Shown one piece after another: positions 43,652-54,259 of a stretch of DNA of 64,000 nt. This stretch comes from Nectonema munidae (lineage: Eukaryota; Nematomorpha; Nectonematoida; Nectonematidae): contig JAUIRK010000916.1 in the NCBI GenBank assembly GCA_030549495.1, positions 223,501 through 287,500 on the forward strand, written 5' to 3'. The notes under the pieces are model-generated. The model was not told where the DNA came from. It was given only the letters and a program-made list of their open reading frames with translations, and did not search any database. Position numbers and translations under genes: made by a program. How positions within the stretch are numbered: position 1 is the first letter of the stretch; each line of letters opens with the position of its first letter.

Positions 43652-45282
43652 ATCAAATAATCAATAAATAGTTCTTTCCTTTATATTGATTATAATAACG
43701 AATTATATCGATGTGCAAGTTATCATTCCCCACAGTGCCGTTATCTTAACGCAGTAGAAAACGAAAGATCGTTGCATGTATAAATAAAATGGAATTGCGT
43801 AATGGGAAACGCATCATCAAAAAAACTCTTCTGATGTAAAGTGATATCAAGTAAACCACATATTGCTCAAATAATCAACAGATAGTTATTGATTATGATG
43901 ACGAAAAATATCGATGCGCAAGTTATCATTCCCCACAGTGCCATTATCGTTGCATGTATAAATAAAATAGAATTGCGTAATGGGAAACGCATCATCAAAA
44001 AAACTCTTCTGATGTAAAGTGATATCAAGTAAACCACATATTGCTCAAATAATCAACAGATAGTTATTGATTATGATGACGAAAAATATCGATGCGCAAG
44101 TTATCATTCCCCACAGTGCCGTTATCGTTGCATGTATAAATAAAATGGAATTGCGTAATGGGAAACGCATCATCAAAAAAACTCTTCTGATGTAAAGTGA
44201 TATCAAGTAAACCACATATTGCTCAAATAATCAACAGATAGTTATTGATTATGATGACGAAAAATATCGATGCGCAAGTTATCATTCCCCACAGTGCCGT
44301 TATCGTTGCATGTATAAATAAAATGGAATTGCGTAATGGGAAACGCATCATCAAAAAAACTCTTCTGATGTAAAGTGATATCAAGTAAACCACATATTGC
44401 TCAAATAATCAACAGATAGTTATTGATTATGATGACGAAAAATATCGATGCGCAAGTTATCATTCCCCACAGTGCCGTTATCGTTGCATGTATAAATAAA
44501 ATGGAATTGCGTAATGGGAAACGCATCATCAAAAAAACTCTTCTGATGTAAAGTGATATCAAGTAAACCACATATTGCTCAAATAATCAACAGATAGTTA
44601 TTGATTATGATGACGAAAAATATCGATGCGCAAGTTATCATTCCCCACAGTGCCGTTATCGTTGCATGTATAAATAAAATGGAATTGCGTAATGGGAAAC
44701 GCATCATCAAAAAAACTCTTCTGATGTAAAGTGATATCAAGTAAACCACATATTGCTCAAATAATCAACAGATAGTTATTGATTATGATGACGAAAAATA
44801 TCGATGCGCAAGTTATCATTCCCCACAGTGCCGTTATCGTTGCATGTATAAATAAAATGGAATTGCGTAATGGGAAACGCATCATCAAAAAAACTCTTCT
44901 GATGTAAAGTGATATCAAGTAAACCACATATTGCTCAAATAATCAACAGATAGTTATTGATTATGATGACGAAAAATATCGATGCGCAAGTTATCATTCC
45001 CCACAGTGCCGTTATCATTGCATGTATAAATAAAATGGAATTGCGTAATGGGAAACGCATCATCAAAAAAACTCTTCTGATGTAAAGTGATATCAAGTAA
45101 ACCACATATTGCTCAAATAATCAACAGATAGTTATTGATTATGATGACAAAAAATATCGATGCGCAAGTTATCATTCCCCACAGTGCCGTTATCGTTGCA
45201 TGTATAAATAAAATGGAATTGCGTAATGGAAAACTCATCATCAAAAAACTCTTGTGATGTAAAATGAGAAACCACATATTGC
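43652..45282. repeat. 178-bp satellite array inside the piggyBac
   Basis: The landmark CATTCCCCACAGTGCC occurs at 43724, 43927, 44105, 44283, 44461, 44639, 44817, 44995 and 45173. Seven consecutive spacings are exactly 178 bp and the first is 203 bp. Units are nearly identical, with single changes such as GCCATTATCG at the left. The first unit carries an extra 25 bp related to sequence at 43617. A decayed unit extends to about 45370. The uniformity implies recent expansion. Confidence 0.97.
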
Positions 45283-45827
45283 TTTATATTTTATTTCATA
45301 ACGTATTAAAGTCGATAGAGTATGTTATCATGCCACACGCCATTATCCATGATATGTATGAATGAATTGGAATGCACCAAAACTTTTTTCACATGAGTAT
45401 GAAATTACATCTTTCAAAAGTTATATTCTCCTATAGGGCTATATTTAATTTGAAGATAGATGGCGTTAAACTATATCAAAAAATTATTGCTATAAAATTT
45501 AAATCTTCAGCAAAAATGCCATATATTACCTTTCTCTTGCCTTTTTTTTCCTAGTTACATAGTTTTCGATTAAAAATATTAAAAAATTGCAAATAATTGA
45601 TAGGTGTAAAATTTACATAGAGTCCGTCAACCGAGTAAATAAAAAAGAGTCCGTCAAGCAAGGGTTAAGGATTTCTTCTCTGCATCGAAGTCGAATCATC
45701 AAAATGAAAATAGAAGCAAGGGACACTTGTTTACTTTGGAAACTCTACGCCTGGTGAGAGAAAGTGCTTTGCGTGTATAAAAGAAAGGATGAAAACTGCC
45801 CATTTCATCATACAAAGTCTTCATTCA

Positions 45828-46041
45828 CGCCAGATATTCCTCTCTTAATGTTGAATCTTTTTGAACATTATAATCCCTCAACGTCCTTCCATTTTCAAGT
45901 TGAGTTTTAGAAAAAAGTAAGATTTGTTGATTAGCAGTAATACCTTCTTTATCATGAATTTTTGCCTTGACATTTTCAATTGTATCACTTGGCTCAACTT
46001 CAAGAGTTATTGTCTTAATTTCCGCCAGATACTACTCTCTT
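45828..46041 (-). pseudogene. Inverted ubiquitin gene fragment between short direct repeats
   Basis: The minus strand from about 46021 to 45848 encodes residues 12-67 of the divergent ubiquitin described at 48565. As far as I can read, the nucleotide sequence is identical to that copy over about 168 bp. It lacks the start and the C-terminus. Direct repeats flank it: CGCCAGATATTCCTCTCTT at 45828-45846 and CGCCAGATACTACTCTCTT at 46023-46041 (17 of 19 identical). There is no poly(A) tail. It cannot encode a complete protein. Confidence 0.9.
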
Positions 46042-47139
46042 GCAAAATGCTAAGCTCAAAAGTATGTCTTTCTTCTTTCAAACTATTTTGCTTCAATTTT
46101 CCCATTTTTGTTCGTGATGTGTTAGAAGCAATCAAAATTCAAACTTGTCATATTGTAATAACTTTACGTGTAATAACTTTAAATGGCTATCGCAGTAAAA
46201 AATGCGTAAATTTGCATAAATTCTTAAGTTTTAACGAAAGCATCAAGTATTATGAATGAAAGGTAGGAATAAGTCATCTATCTAATATCGATTTATCTTG
46301 ACAGGTATCAATCAATATTTCCTAAGTATATGAAGATGTTCAACGTCAGCGAATTATTGAAATGAGAAGATTTATCGATGTTTATAAATCATAATTTACT
46401 TATAGTTACATTTTATCAATTTTCATTTCCAAGCAAGACTTTCCCCATACAATTCTCACTTTTTTCAACTGTATTGTGACACCAACATAAGTTTTGTATC
46501 CCATTTCATCTTACAAATTTCTGCTCAAGAAGAATTTCTTTAAATCTTAGGCTCTGCAATACCGTATCGAAAGTGATTATTATGTTTAAATGATCAATTT
46601 TTTCCATAAATGTCATTGTTGTATATAAAATTCTTATATTTTTGTATTCTATAATCTTTTTCTTCTTATTATTATTTCTTGGGTTATTTCAAAGCAGTTT
46701 TTCGCCTGATCCATCACGCTAATATTTGAAAGTTTTTTTCAAAACTATATTTTATGACGCGCTTTTTTTTACTCAATCTTATACTTAAATAAATACTGCC
46801 ACTATGATTAATACCACGACTACTAAATGTTTAGCCATTTGAAATAAAATGTTACCAAAATATCATAAAAAATTCATTTGATTAAATTGGCTTTGATTAA
46901 GTTGAGCCAAAAGAATTAGATATAACAAGTTCAAATTATTCATTTTTAGGTTTTTGTCCTGCTTTCACTTGTTTTGTTTTTTGAAAGTATGTTTTTTTCT
47001 CTTTTTATGCAATGATAAAATAAAAATGCTTAACTTGTGCTAATCCCCACTTGTTTTCATTCATAGGACCTATGGAGGCAGGTATGCGATTTTTTATCAA
47101 CTTGAAGAGATAAATCTTAAAAAATATTAAAATTGAAAA
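46042..47139. other. Spacer between the ubiquitin copies, left part
   Basis: This is A+T-rich DNA with no supported gene. A 111-codon plus-strand frame (45924-46259) is the antisense of the ubiquitin fragment and is not real. Confidence 0.5.
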
Positions 47140-47525
47140 ATATCCATATCTCCAACCTGTATACTACGATGAATCATCTCCAACCTGTATACTACGATGG
47201 TTTCTATTCCATGTACAAATGACTAGGGAGACATTTGTTCAACTTTCTGTTCATATTTTGTTAGATGTAAGATTTGATATACCTCATTCGGGGAGACGAT
47301 GTTAGAAAATTAAATTTTAAATAATATATTTGTCAAATAAAATCAAAGAATCGAAAAATATTCTTTAAAATTATGAAACTTTCTGTTCATATTTTGCTAC
47401 CTCCCGTTACTTTTAGTTTCGTATATGCATGATTTGATAAAAATTATTTGAGACCAGGTCTATCTTTCTATTCTAAAAGTAACGGAAGCCTACGATATAT
47501 TTAAAAAGAATAAATATTTTTTGAT
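47140..47525 (-). repeat. Dispersed copy of the 58-60 kb palindromic repeat
   Basis: It contains ATCTCCAACCTGTATACTAC twice, GAGACGATGTTAGA, TTTCTGTTCATATTTTGCTA and ACTTTTAGTTTCGTATATGC. All recur in 57.9-60.5 kb. It ends with the inverted pair around GTTACTTTTAG and CTAAAAGTAAC. Confidence 0.8.
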
Positions 47526-48326
47526 TTTGTCATTTTATCAATTTCAGAGGCAAAAAAAGTATTTAAAAAAATTCAAATTTAAAATATTTATACATTCTCG
47601 TATTCAGTATAATATTACCTTTAAAATGAGAAATTAAAATCGAAAATTAGATAAATTTAAAAATTTTTGGAAATTTTATAACAAAAAAATTGAAAAAAAT
47701 AATGAAATTATTCATTTTACACGCTAAAATATACTGAAAAATAGCAAAATTGTCTATATCCTTCCAAGGCTTATAAAAAATTTTAAAAATTTTTTCAAAA
47801 ACGAAACGAGATGCAAAATGAGGGTAAGAGGACGCTCTTTAAGATAGGCATGGTTTAAAATGTTTTTAAAAATTCTTGATAAAGTTTTCTTTCAAAATTA
47901 AAATTTGTAAATTTTAACAAAATTTTTTTTAAAATAATCAAAAATATATATAAAAATTTTTTAAATTTTAAAATAAAATGTAAGGAGTATGAATAAGTAA
48001 ATGTAAAAATTAGAAAAAAAAATTTATTTTAATTAAAAAAATCGCGTTAAAAATGTCAACATTTTCTGGACAAAAACTTTTTTTTAAAAAATTTTATGAC
48101 ATTTTTCCATTTTTTTTTAGAAAATATTTTATTTATAAGTGTACTTTAATCCATTGGAAAAATTAAAAAAAAAATTGTTGCATTTCCTGGAAAAAAAATT
48201 TTGGGTGAAATTTTTAGTTCAAGTTTGGGTCTATGAAATTAATTTGAAGTCATTTCACCTACACCACATGAAAGACTAACGAAATAAAGTAAATTAACAT
48301 TTTATACCCTCAAAAAATCTTACTTT
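47526..48326. other. Very A+T-rich spacer
   Basis: There are long A and T runs, with no gene or repeat terminus. Confidence 0.5.
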
Positions 48327-48410
48327 GGAATAGAAACCACCGTAGTATGCAGATTGGATTGAAGTTGAATACCCGCGTTCAACCGTACATGTATGAGAAT
48401 ATTTATTACA
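48327..48410 (+). repeat. Fragment of the palindromic repeat family
   Basis: GAATAGAAACCACCGTAGTA and TACCCGCGTTCAACCGTACA match 60315 and 60509. It lies about 150 bp upstream of the ubiquitin ORF. Confidence 0.75.
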
Positions 48411-48564
48411 TAATAAAGATGTGTTTCCTAACACTTCATACAGAAAAATATTTCTTCAATATTTGTGTGAGCGAACGTGTGAGAACCGAAAATTAAAATT
48501 ACGTCATTTTCTCAAAGTAAAAATTTTTATTATTATTAACCATTCTTTATTTTTTTAAGATGGA

Positions 48565-48798
48565 ATGCAGATTTTTGTTAAAACATTAACTGGTAAGACA
48601 ATAACTCTTGAAGTTGAGCCAAGTGATACAATTGAAAATGTCAAGGCAAAAATTCATGATAAAGAAGGTATTACTGCTAATCAACAAATCTTACTTTTTT
48701 CTAAAACTCAACTTGAAAATGGAAGGACGTTGAGGGATTATAATGTTCAAAAAGATTCAACATTAAATTTAGTTCTTAGACTACGCCATTTGCGCTAA
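48565..48798 (+). CDS. Divergent ubiquitin monomer lacking the Gly-Gly end
   Basis: This 77-codon open frame starts [20 protein letters not shown]. It matches ubiquitin at 60 of 76 positions by my count. Changes cluster at 37-48 ([12 protein letters not shown] for PPDQQRLIFAGK) and at the end, where LRLRGG is replaced by LRLRHLR. Lys48 is Thr, whereas Lys6, 11, 27, 29, 33 and 63 remain. Without Gly75-Gly76 it could not be activated by E1 or conjugated. It is preceded by a TTTATTTTTTTAAG acceptor-like tract. The frame is intact, so it could be a ubiquitin-fold protein expressed unconjugated, or a retained pseudogene from a polyubiquitin unit. The reading frame is certain; the function is not. 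Confidence 0.7.
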   Translation: MQIFVKTLTGKTITLEVEPSDTIENVKAKIHDKEGITANQQILLFSKTQLENGRTLRDYNVQKDSTLNLVLRLRHLR

Positions 48799-48799
48799 A

Positions 48800-49425
48800 G
48801 GATAAAGCGAATGCTAATTTTCTTCTTTCTTTTTAGTGCTACATTTTTTCAAAAAATAAATTTTCTCCTCATTTTCATTTTTTATTTTTTTTCGATATTA
48901 AGTGATAAGGATTCCTATTAAATGATTCGATCGCTTATACATCAGCAGTATTAATCAGTTCACTTTTTTGATTCATCTCCGCTTCCAATTGCATCAATGG
49001 CAGAGAAAAAAGAGAAGAATAAATTTTTTATAGTAAGTAAATTAAGTATGTATAAGAAAGCATATTAGTTAGCATAAAATTTAATTGTCAATCTTTTTCC
49101 TTTGTCATTTGTTGTTTCAGTAATAACTCTGATGACATGAACAAGGGATTTATGGTCATAAATAAGGAAACACTTTCAAAATGGTGACTTTCGAGTTGGC
49201 ATTAGGAAACAATTATTTACTATTATCAGCTTATGTGATTTATGAATTATCGCTATTGTTTTCCTTGGCAAGACCTACGGGGGGACAACTTACCAGGCCT
49301 TATTATATATTTAAATGTATAAACCTAAAAAACTAAAGTATAAATGAGCAATTAAAACATTCAAAATTTATAGGAGGAAAGGCAAGGGGATATGAGTCTG
49401 TCTATCCATCGAGATGTCTATTGAC
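48800..49425. other. Downstream of the ubiquitin ORF, nothing firm
   Basis: ATTCATCTCCGCTTCCAATT and a short Lys-rich frame (MAEKKEKNKFFI) near 49000 are visible but lead to no credible gene. Confidence 0.35.
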
Positions 49426-49427
49426 TA

Positions 49428-49512
49428 GGGTTTGCATAAATATCGAAAATTAGGAACCAGTACCGATATTGAAAAAAAACTTACAAAACCCGGGAAATCC
49501 CGGTTCTAAACG
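49428..49512 (+). mobile_element. hAT-like terminus fragment
   Basis: TAGGGTTTGCATAAATATCG followed by CCCGGGAAATCCCGG and AACGGTTCC is typical of hAT ends with CCCGGG motifs. There is no partner end. Confidence 0.4.
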
Positions 49513-49611
49513 GTTCCTTAAGGAGATATATATATAAAGCAAAAAGATGTAATGAAATTGACGTTTTTGATTTATTATAAACAGATGTAAAGTTTTATGC
49601 AAAGAATTTCA

Positions 49612-50130
49612 TATTTGTGGAATAATTTCTTATTCTCTGATCGACTATATCCGTTCCACCCTTGGAAAAAGCGTACTGTTTAAAAATTGCAAGTTTACTT
49701 TTTTCATCGTCTACTGTAATTCCTAAAATGGGGGGGGGGGGGGGGGGGGGGGGTGTCTGGAAGTCAAAACTAATACATTTTTCTTTCCTTTTGATTTAGA
49801 AAATACTACATAACTATGAATTGATAAAAATTCTCTATCTATATCCCAGCAAAACTTATAAGAAAATTCATCTCTATTATCTAAATTTTTTACTTTGCGG
49901 AATACATTTTTTCTTGTCTCTATTGTACCGACTATAGTTAATCCTTTTTATAGAGCCAATAAGGTATCTCTATAGAGGTATACAAATGGTCAATGGTTAA
50001 ATTTCGACCTCTCAAAGATAAATATGCAGTGATGATGCCTCTTATAAGTGTATAAGTTCTATATATTTTTTCTCAATATATACATCGTTACATTGGCAAA
50101 ATTTGGATGGCATTTTCTCAAAAAGAGGGA
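49612..50130 (-). pseudogene. piggyBac-like transposase C-terminal half, second copy
   Basis: It repeats the blocks seen at 36070-36690 (FSSKFYWDIDRELLSIH, the poly(C)-disrupted linker, LAIFKQY, KGGTYIVDQRIRNYS), with extra small indels. The WTVAAF block is not present because the similarity starts at 49612. It is dead. Confidence 0.7.
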
Positions 50131-50857
50131 GCTTACTTTATATATACAAATGTAAGAAAGTTTGAGAAGCTATAACTTCATTCCCCCGAAATAGAAATCT
50201 ATCAAATTTTGCATATCTGTATGCACATATAAATGGAATATTCAAAGTTTGAAAAAATTATACATAATATTTTAAAAACATGATGTAATCATGCAAACTC
50301 CATTTGAAATTTAATTCACAACGTAATTTTCATTCTATAGTCTAAAAATGAAAAAAAAATTTTTGAACATAAATGTATTTTTGACAAAAAATATATGAAT
50401 CAATTTTATAGTAAATGATGAGTATCAAAATTAATATTCGTGCCTCATTGGAAATTTTGATACTGAAAAAATTTGTCTTATTTACACAAATAAAATCTAA
50501 ACTTCAAACAGAAATAAATTCATTTGTGAAATGACTAAAAATTTGAATATAGTCTTTAGAGAATAGCATGAAAACAAATCGTTAAAAATCAATACAATAT
50601 ATCTGACCGCAAACATGCCATGATTTTAAAAAAGTCACAAATTAATCAAAAATGTTAAAAAAAAAAACTTTTTATAACTACTTAAAGAGTTAATTTTTTC
50701 AGTTGGGCTGTCATATGTCAATCAATTTTTTGACAAGGTTTGATTGATTTTAAAAAAAATAAACGTGACCATTGTATTCAGCATACATGAAAACGGATGT
50801 ATATAAATAGAAAACTTTGTATAACCATTTAAACTAAAAGTTTCTTTTTTCAGTTGA
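49612..50857. repeat. 1.24-kb direct repeat, second copy
   Basis: It is the same as 36171-37408, in the same orientation. It contains the piggyBac-like C-terminal half on the minus strand (about 49612-50130), a 24-G homopolymer at 49730-49753, and the start of a 150-bp tandem array at 50700. Confidence 0.8.
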
Positions 50858-51092
50858 GCTGTCATATATCAATCAATTTTTTGACAGGTTTGGTTGATTT
50901 TTAAAAAAAAATAAACGTGACTATCGTGTTAAGCACACTTGAAAATGGGCATATATGTGTAAAAAACTTTGTATAACCATTCAAACTAAAAGTTTCTTTT
51001 TTCAGTTGAGCTGTCATATATCAATCAATTTTTTGACAGGTTTGGTTGATTTTTAAAAAAAATAAACGTGACTATCGTGTTCAGCATTGTCT
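50700..51092 (+). repeat. 150-bp tandem repeat, about 2.6 units
   Basis: CTGTCATAT landmarks at 50708, 50859 and 51011 give spacings of 151 and 152 bp. The family is the same as at 39738-40418. Its right end joins directly to the piggyBac-like coding sequence that begins at about 51090. Confidence 0.88.
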
Positions 51093-52046
51093 AAAAGAAA
51101 TTCAACAACGACTTTGTTGAAAAAATAACTATCAGCAGTCAGATTCAATCCTAAATGCAAAACTTTTTCATAATTTGTTGTACCAACTCATAAATACCTT
51201 GATAAGAGTTGAATTGCTTTGATGCTTGTAAATATATATCATATACATAGTGTTCATCATCTGCAACTACAAAAATTTTTGGCGGTACTTCTCTTTTTTA
51301 CCTTTTATGAAAGTTTTGAGAGGGTCTCTTGACGAAAAGGATTTTCTCAAAATTTCATCTAGATAAATACTGGAGTTAGGATGAGGGTACTTATATTTTA
51401 TAAATAAACTTGACATTTTTAAAATCAATTTTGAACATAACTTATTCATATCTTTGGTCATGAAGTATTCACATGTCCCATCGTTTTTCATTTTTTTAAT
51501 CTTTTTATTGCCCTTGATATCTAAAACTTCGGTGTACTCAATTTTTCCAGGCACTAAATATCGTCCAATTTCAAGAAGTTTATTATATGATATAGGGTTT
51601 ATTGATACACCATATTGGTCTTTTATATATGTTTCTAAACTTCTATTAAAACTCTGAATTCTAACATGTTTACCTTTGTCCGTATTCATCAACAAATATA
51701 ATCCAAGATACTGACTGGTAAATGTCTTCTTTAGAGAACTTATCATTAGTAATTTTACTTTTATTTTTAACATTTTCATTTGTCCAAAACAAAATGTGAT
51801 CTATAATTTCTCCAAAACAATAGTTGAAAAAAGTTTTTTTAAAAGGCTTTCTGAGATTTTCTGCACATTAGGTTTATTAACAATATGATTTCTTAAATTT
51901 TTTCCAAAAAAAGTTTCTGGTAGAGTCTTTACCAGTGCCCAATTTTTTAAATCATCATCAGGTATAAAGAGGTTTTGAGAAGGTACGCTGGTGTATGTAC
52001 TTGTAGAAGGATCATAGTTAATAGTAAGACGTATAGAGGACATCAA
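51093..52046 (-). pseudogene. piggyBac-like transposase, N-terminal to middle part (remnant)
   Basis: From 52046: MMSSIRLTINYDP, DDLKNWALVKTLPETFFG, a break near 51790, then LLMNTDKGKHVRIQSFNRSL, INPISYNKLLEIGRYLVPG and SSIYLDEILRKSFSSRDPLK (first catalytic region). After a further break: PPKIFVVADDEHYVYDIYL and GLNLTADSYFFNKVVVEFLL (second Asp region). It stops at the tandem array at 51092. These are piggyBac blocks in order, but divergent. The assignment rests on the DEIL...KPEKY-like region and the TADSYFF block. Confidence 0.65.
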
Positions 52047-52465
52047 AACGATGAAAACAGTAGAAATATGAATTTTTATAGCAGCAAAGAAATTAAATGG
52101 AAATGAAATGGCTATGAAAGCTTAGCAAGCGTTCATATAAAAATAGTAGTTGTAATGTAACACACATAGCATAAAACTTAGATATGTCAAAAGTAGTTTT
52201 GACAGCTTTCTTCATTTTTCTCTTCCTCTCACATATATTCACCAGAAGTACAACGCTTAGAAGCACAAATTTGATATTATAGCACCCCTGTCTCAAATTC
52301 TTTTATTTCAAACTGTCTTCAAATACGATTACATCAATATACGCACAAATCTCTATAAGCACGGATTTTATTAATAAAAAGTGAAAAGTTGTACGATTTA
52401 CTTCTTATATTTTGCATATTGTTTGTGCTTATATCGAATGTCGATTGTATATATGAGAGCAAAAA
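52047..52465. other. A+T-rich sequence, nothing recognised
   Basis: No domain-bearing frame or repeat end is seen. Confidence 0.4.
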
Positions 52466-52869
52466 TCGAATAAGGGTGTGACTTTTTAACGGAATCCCCC
52501 GATATCCACCTCAAACGTGTATTTTTTGTTAAAACATTTAACAAGTGGTTTTTTTAATGCCAAAAACCTGTTTTACATGGATATTTTTTTAACATTTGAA
52601 TTCATTTCAATGAATTTTTACCGGAATCCCTCATAATTCACCGAAATCCTTTGGAATCCACCTAAATAGTAATTTTTAGTATATCAATTAATTTTTTAAC
52701 ACGTTGTACCTTCATTAGAAATGATACTACATCAAAATCATTTCATATATATAAAAAAATATTGATGTAAAACAGGTTATTGACTTTCAAGAAACACCTT
52801 AGTGCAAGTTTTTAAAAAAAATTACACTATTTAAGTGGATTCCGGTAAAAAATCACGCCCGTCGAATAA
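52466..52869. mobile_element. MITE with perfect 8-bp target duplication
   Basis: TCGAATAA lies at 52466-52473 and 52862-52869. The 388-bp element begins GGGTGTGACTTTTTAACGGA and ends, on the minus strand, CGGGCGTGATTTTTTACCGG. Internally GGAATCC and its complement recur several times. The 8-bp duplication suits hAT or a related superfamily, but the ends are not the usual CAG type. Confidence 0.82.
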
Positions 52870-54140
52870 TATTTAGATACCACTTGTCAAATTTGTTTTA
52901 TTTATGTCTACGATGTTTAGAGCCTTTTAATCGAATTTCCTAAAACAGACTTTGATCTTTCAGAAGTTGTTATTTCAATTTTATTGTTATAACATCGTCA
53001 TATGTAAAAACTTATCCCACTCACAACAGAACAGCTGCCGTATATCGAGTTCGGCAAATACGAAATTTACAGAAATTTGATGAAATTCTGTTTTAGAAAA
53101 AACGCACTAATCTATTATCTTGAAAAATTATGGAGAGATGATTTTTTCCAAGTAAAATATAATTTTTGACTAAAAGCATATAAAATTTAATATTTATAAA
53201 AGACAAATGTAACATTACAAAAGATTCAAAAACTTTTTCCTTATATCATTTTTAAATACTATTTTGAAAACTTTAAAGGTTTTCAATTATAATAACTATT
53301 TTAAAAACATGACTATGTCCTAAAAAAATGAAAACGCCAACTGTTTTATGAGTAAACTTCTTATATTTTCTAAGTATAGCTTTTTTCAAATTAGGTCAAA
53401 TTTAAAGGATTTGGTGGTTTTTCCACTCAAAAACTTTAAAATCACAAAATATTATTGTGTTGAAGGTGAAATATGCCTCTTAGACTCTGTCGTAAAGAGA
53501 TAGAAAACTGAAAAAATTGTAAACTATTTTTTCTATTTCTTTTTGAATTTTTGTTTTATTGTAGTAAAACTATAAATTTTCTTAATGGAAAAACTTTGCT
53601 TTTGATAGACGTCAAAAATATTGATTCGGTATGAACGCGTCCCATAGCTACAGAAAATACAACAAAAAAACAAAATAATTTTTTATGTTCTTTCCCATAG
53701 CGAACCTACTCTAAAAAATATGTCAAGTTTGGGGCGGTTTTTTTGTAAATTAATTTTTTTTAGTAGAAAAATGGAAATTTAGTTTTAAGTGGAAATGTCG
53801 ATTCGACATGAACGTGTCTTATGGGTACAGAAAAAACAACTAAATAATCAAAAATTTCCTTTTACCGTATACTTTTTCATTTTATTGTTATATGTAAACA
53901 AGTCTACTAGAAAAAATATGTCAAGTTTGAGGGGGTTATTTTTGGAAACAAAACTTTTTTCGAAGGGAAAAATGGAAATTTAGGTATAAAAGGCTCGAAA
54001 AATGTCGATTCAACATAAACGTGTCCTAGGGGTTAATTCTAATCTTTGAATCCAAAAGGATATGTTAACTTAAAAGTTTTCAATTATTGACACGACTGTC
54101 TTTATAACAAATTAATAATAGTAAAAATTACATTATTTTG
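52870..54140. other. A+T-rich sequence with a loose internal repeat
   Basis: Phrases such as TATGTCAAGTTTG and GTCGATTC..ATGAACGTGTC recur near 53635, 53800 and 54005, at a spacing of about 190 bp, suggesting a decayed tandem repeat. I see no gene. Confidence 0.45.
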
Positions 54141-54144
54141 ATCA

Positions 54145-54150
54145 TTTATT
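54145..54150 (-). promoter_or_regulatory. Polyadenylation signal of the RPB3 gene
   Basis: AATAAA on the minus strand lies about 110 bp downstream of the stop codon. Confidence 0.5.
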
Positions 54151-54259
54151 TATACATGGATATAGTAACACTTTGAAGTTAAGAAATCAAAATAAAAGTA
54201 CATATTTCAGAAAGGTTTACAAAAAGGCAAAATGTAAAAGACAAATTGATGCAAAATAT

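Larger units (their letters stand above)
41511..45668 (-). mobile_element. Full-length piggyBac transposon with internal satellite array
   Basis: TTAA duplications lie at 41511-41514 and 45665-45668. The left end reads CCCTCGCTTGACGGACTCT. The right end, on the minus strand, reads CCCTTGCTTGACGGACTCT and carries a second, internal TTGACGGACTCTATG. The minus-strand transposase occupies 41874-43582. Between its start and the right end sits a 178-bp tandem array (about 43652-45282). Total length is 4.15 kb, of which the array is about 1.6 kb. The transposase has frame breaks and an altered catalytic residue, so this copy should not encode an active enzyme. Confidence 0.93.

Noticed and set aside
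43652-45282. Could the regular array be a CRISPR locus?
   Set aside because: The whole 178-bp unit is repeated, with no unique spacers, and it lies inside a eukaryotic piggyBac.
45924-46259. 111-codon plus-strand frame
   Set aside because: Most of it is the antisense of the ubiquitin fragment.
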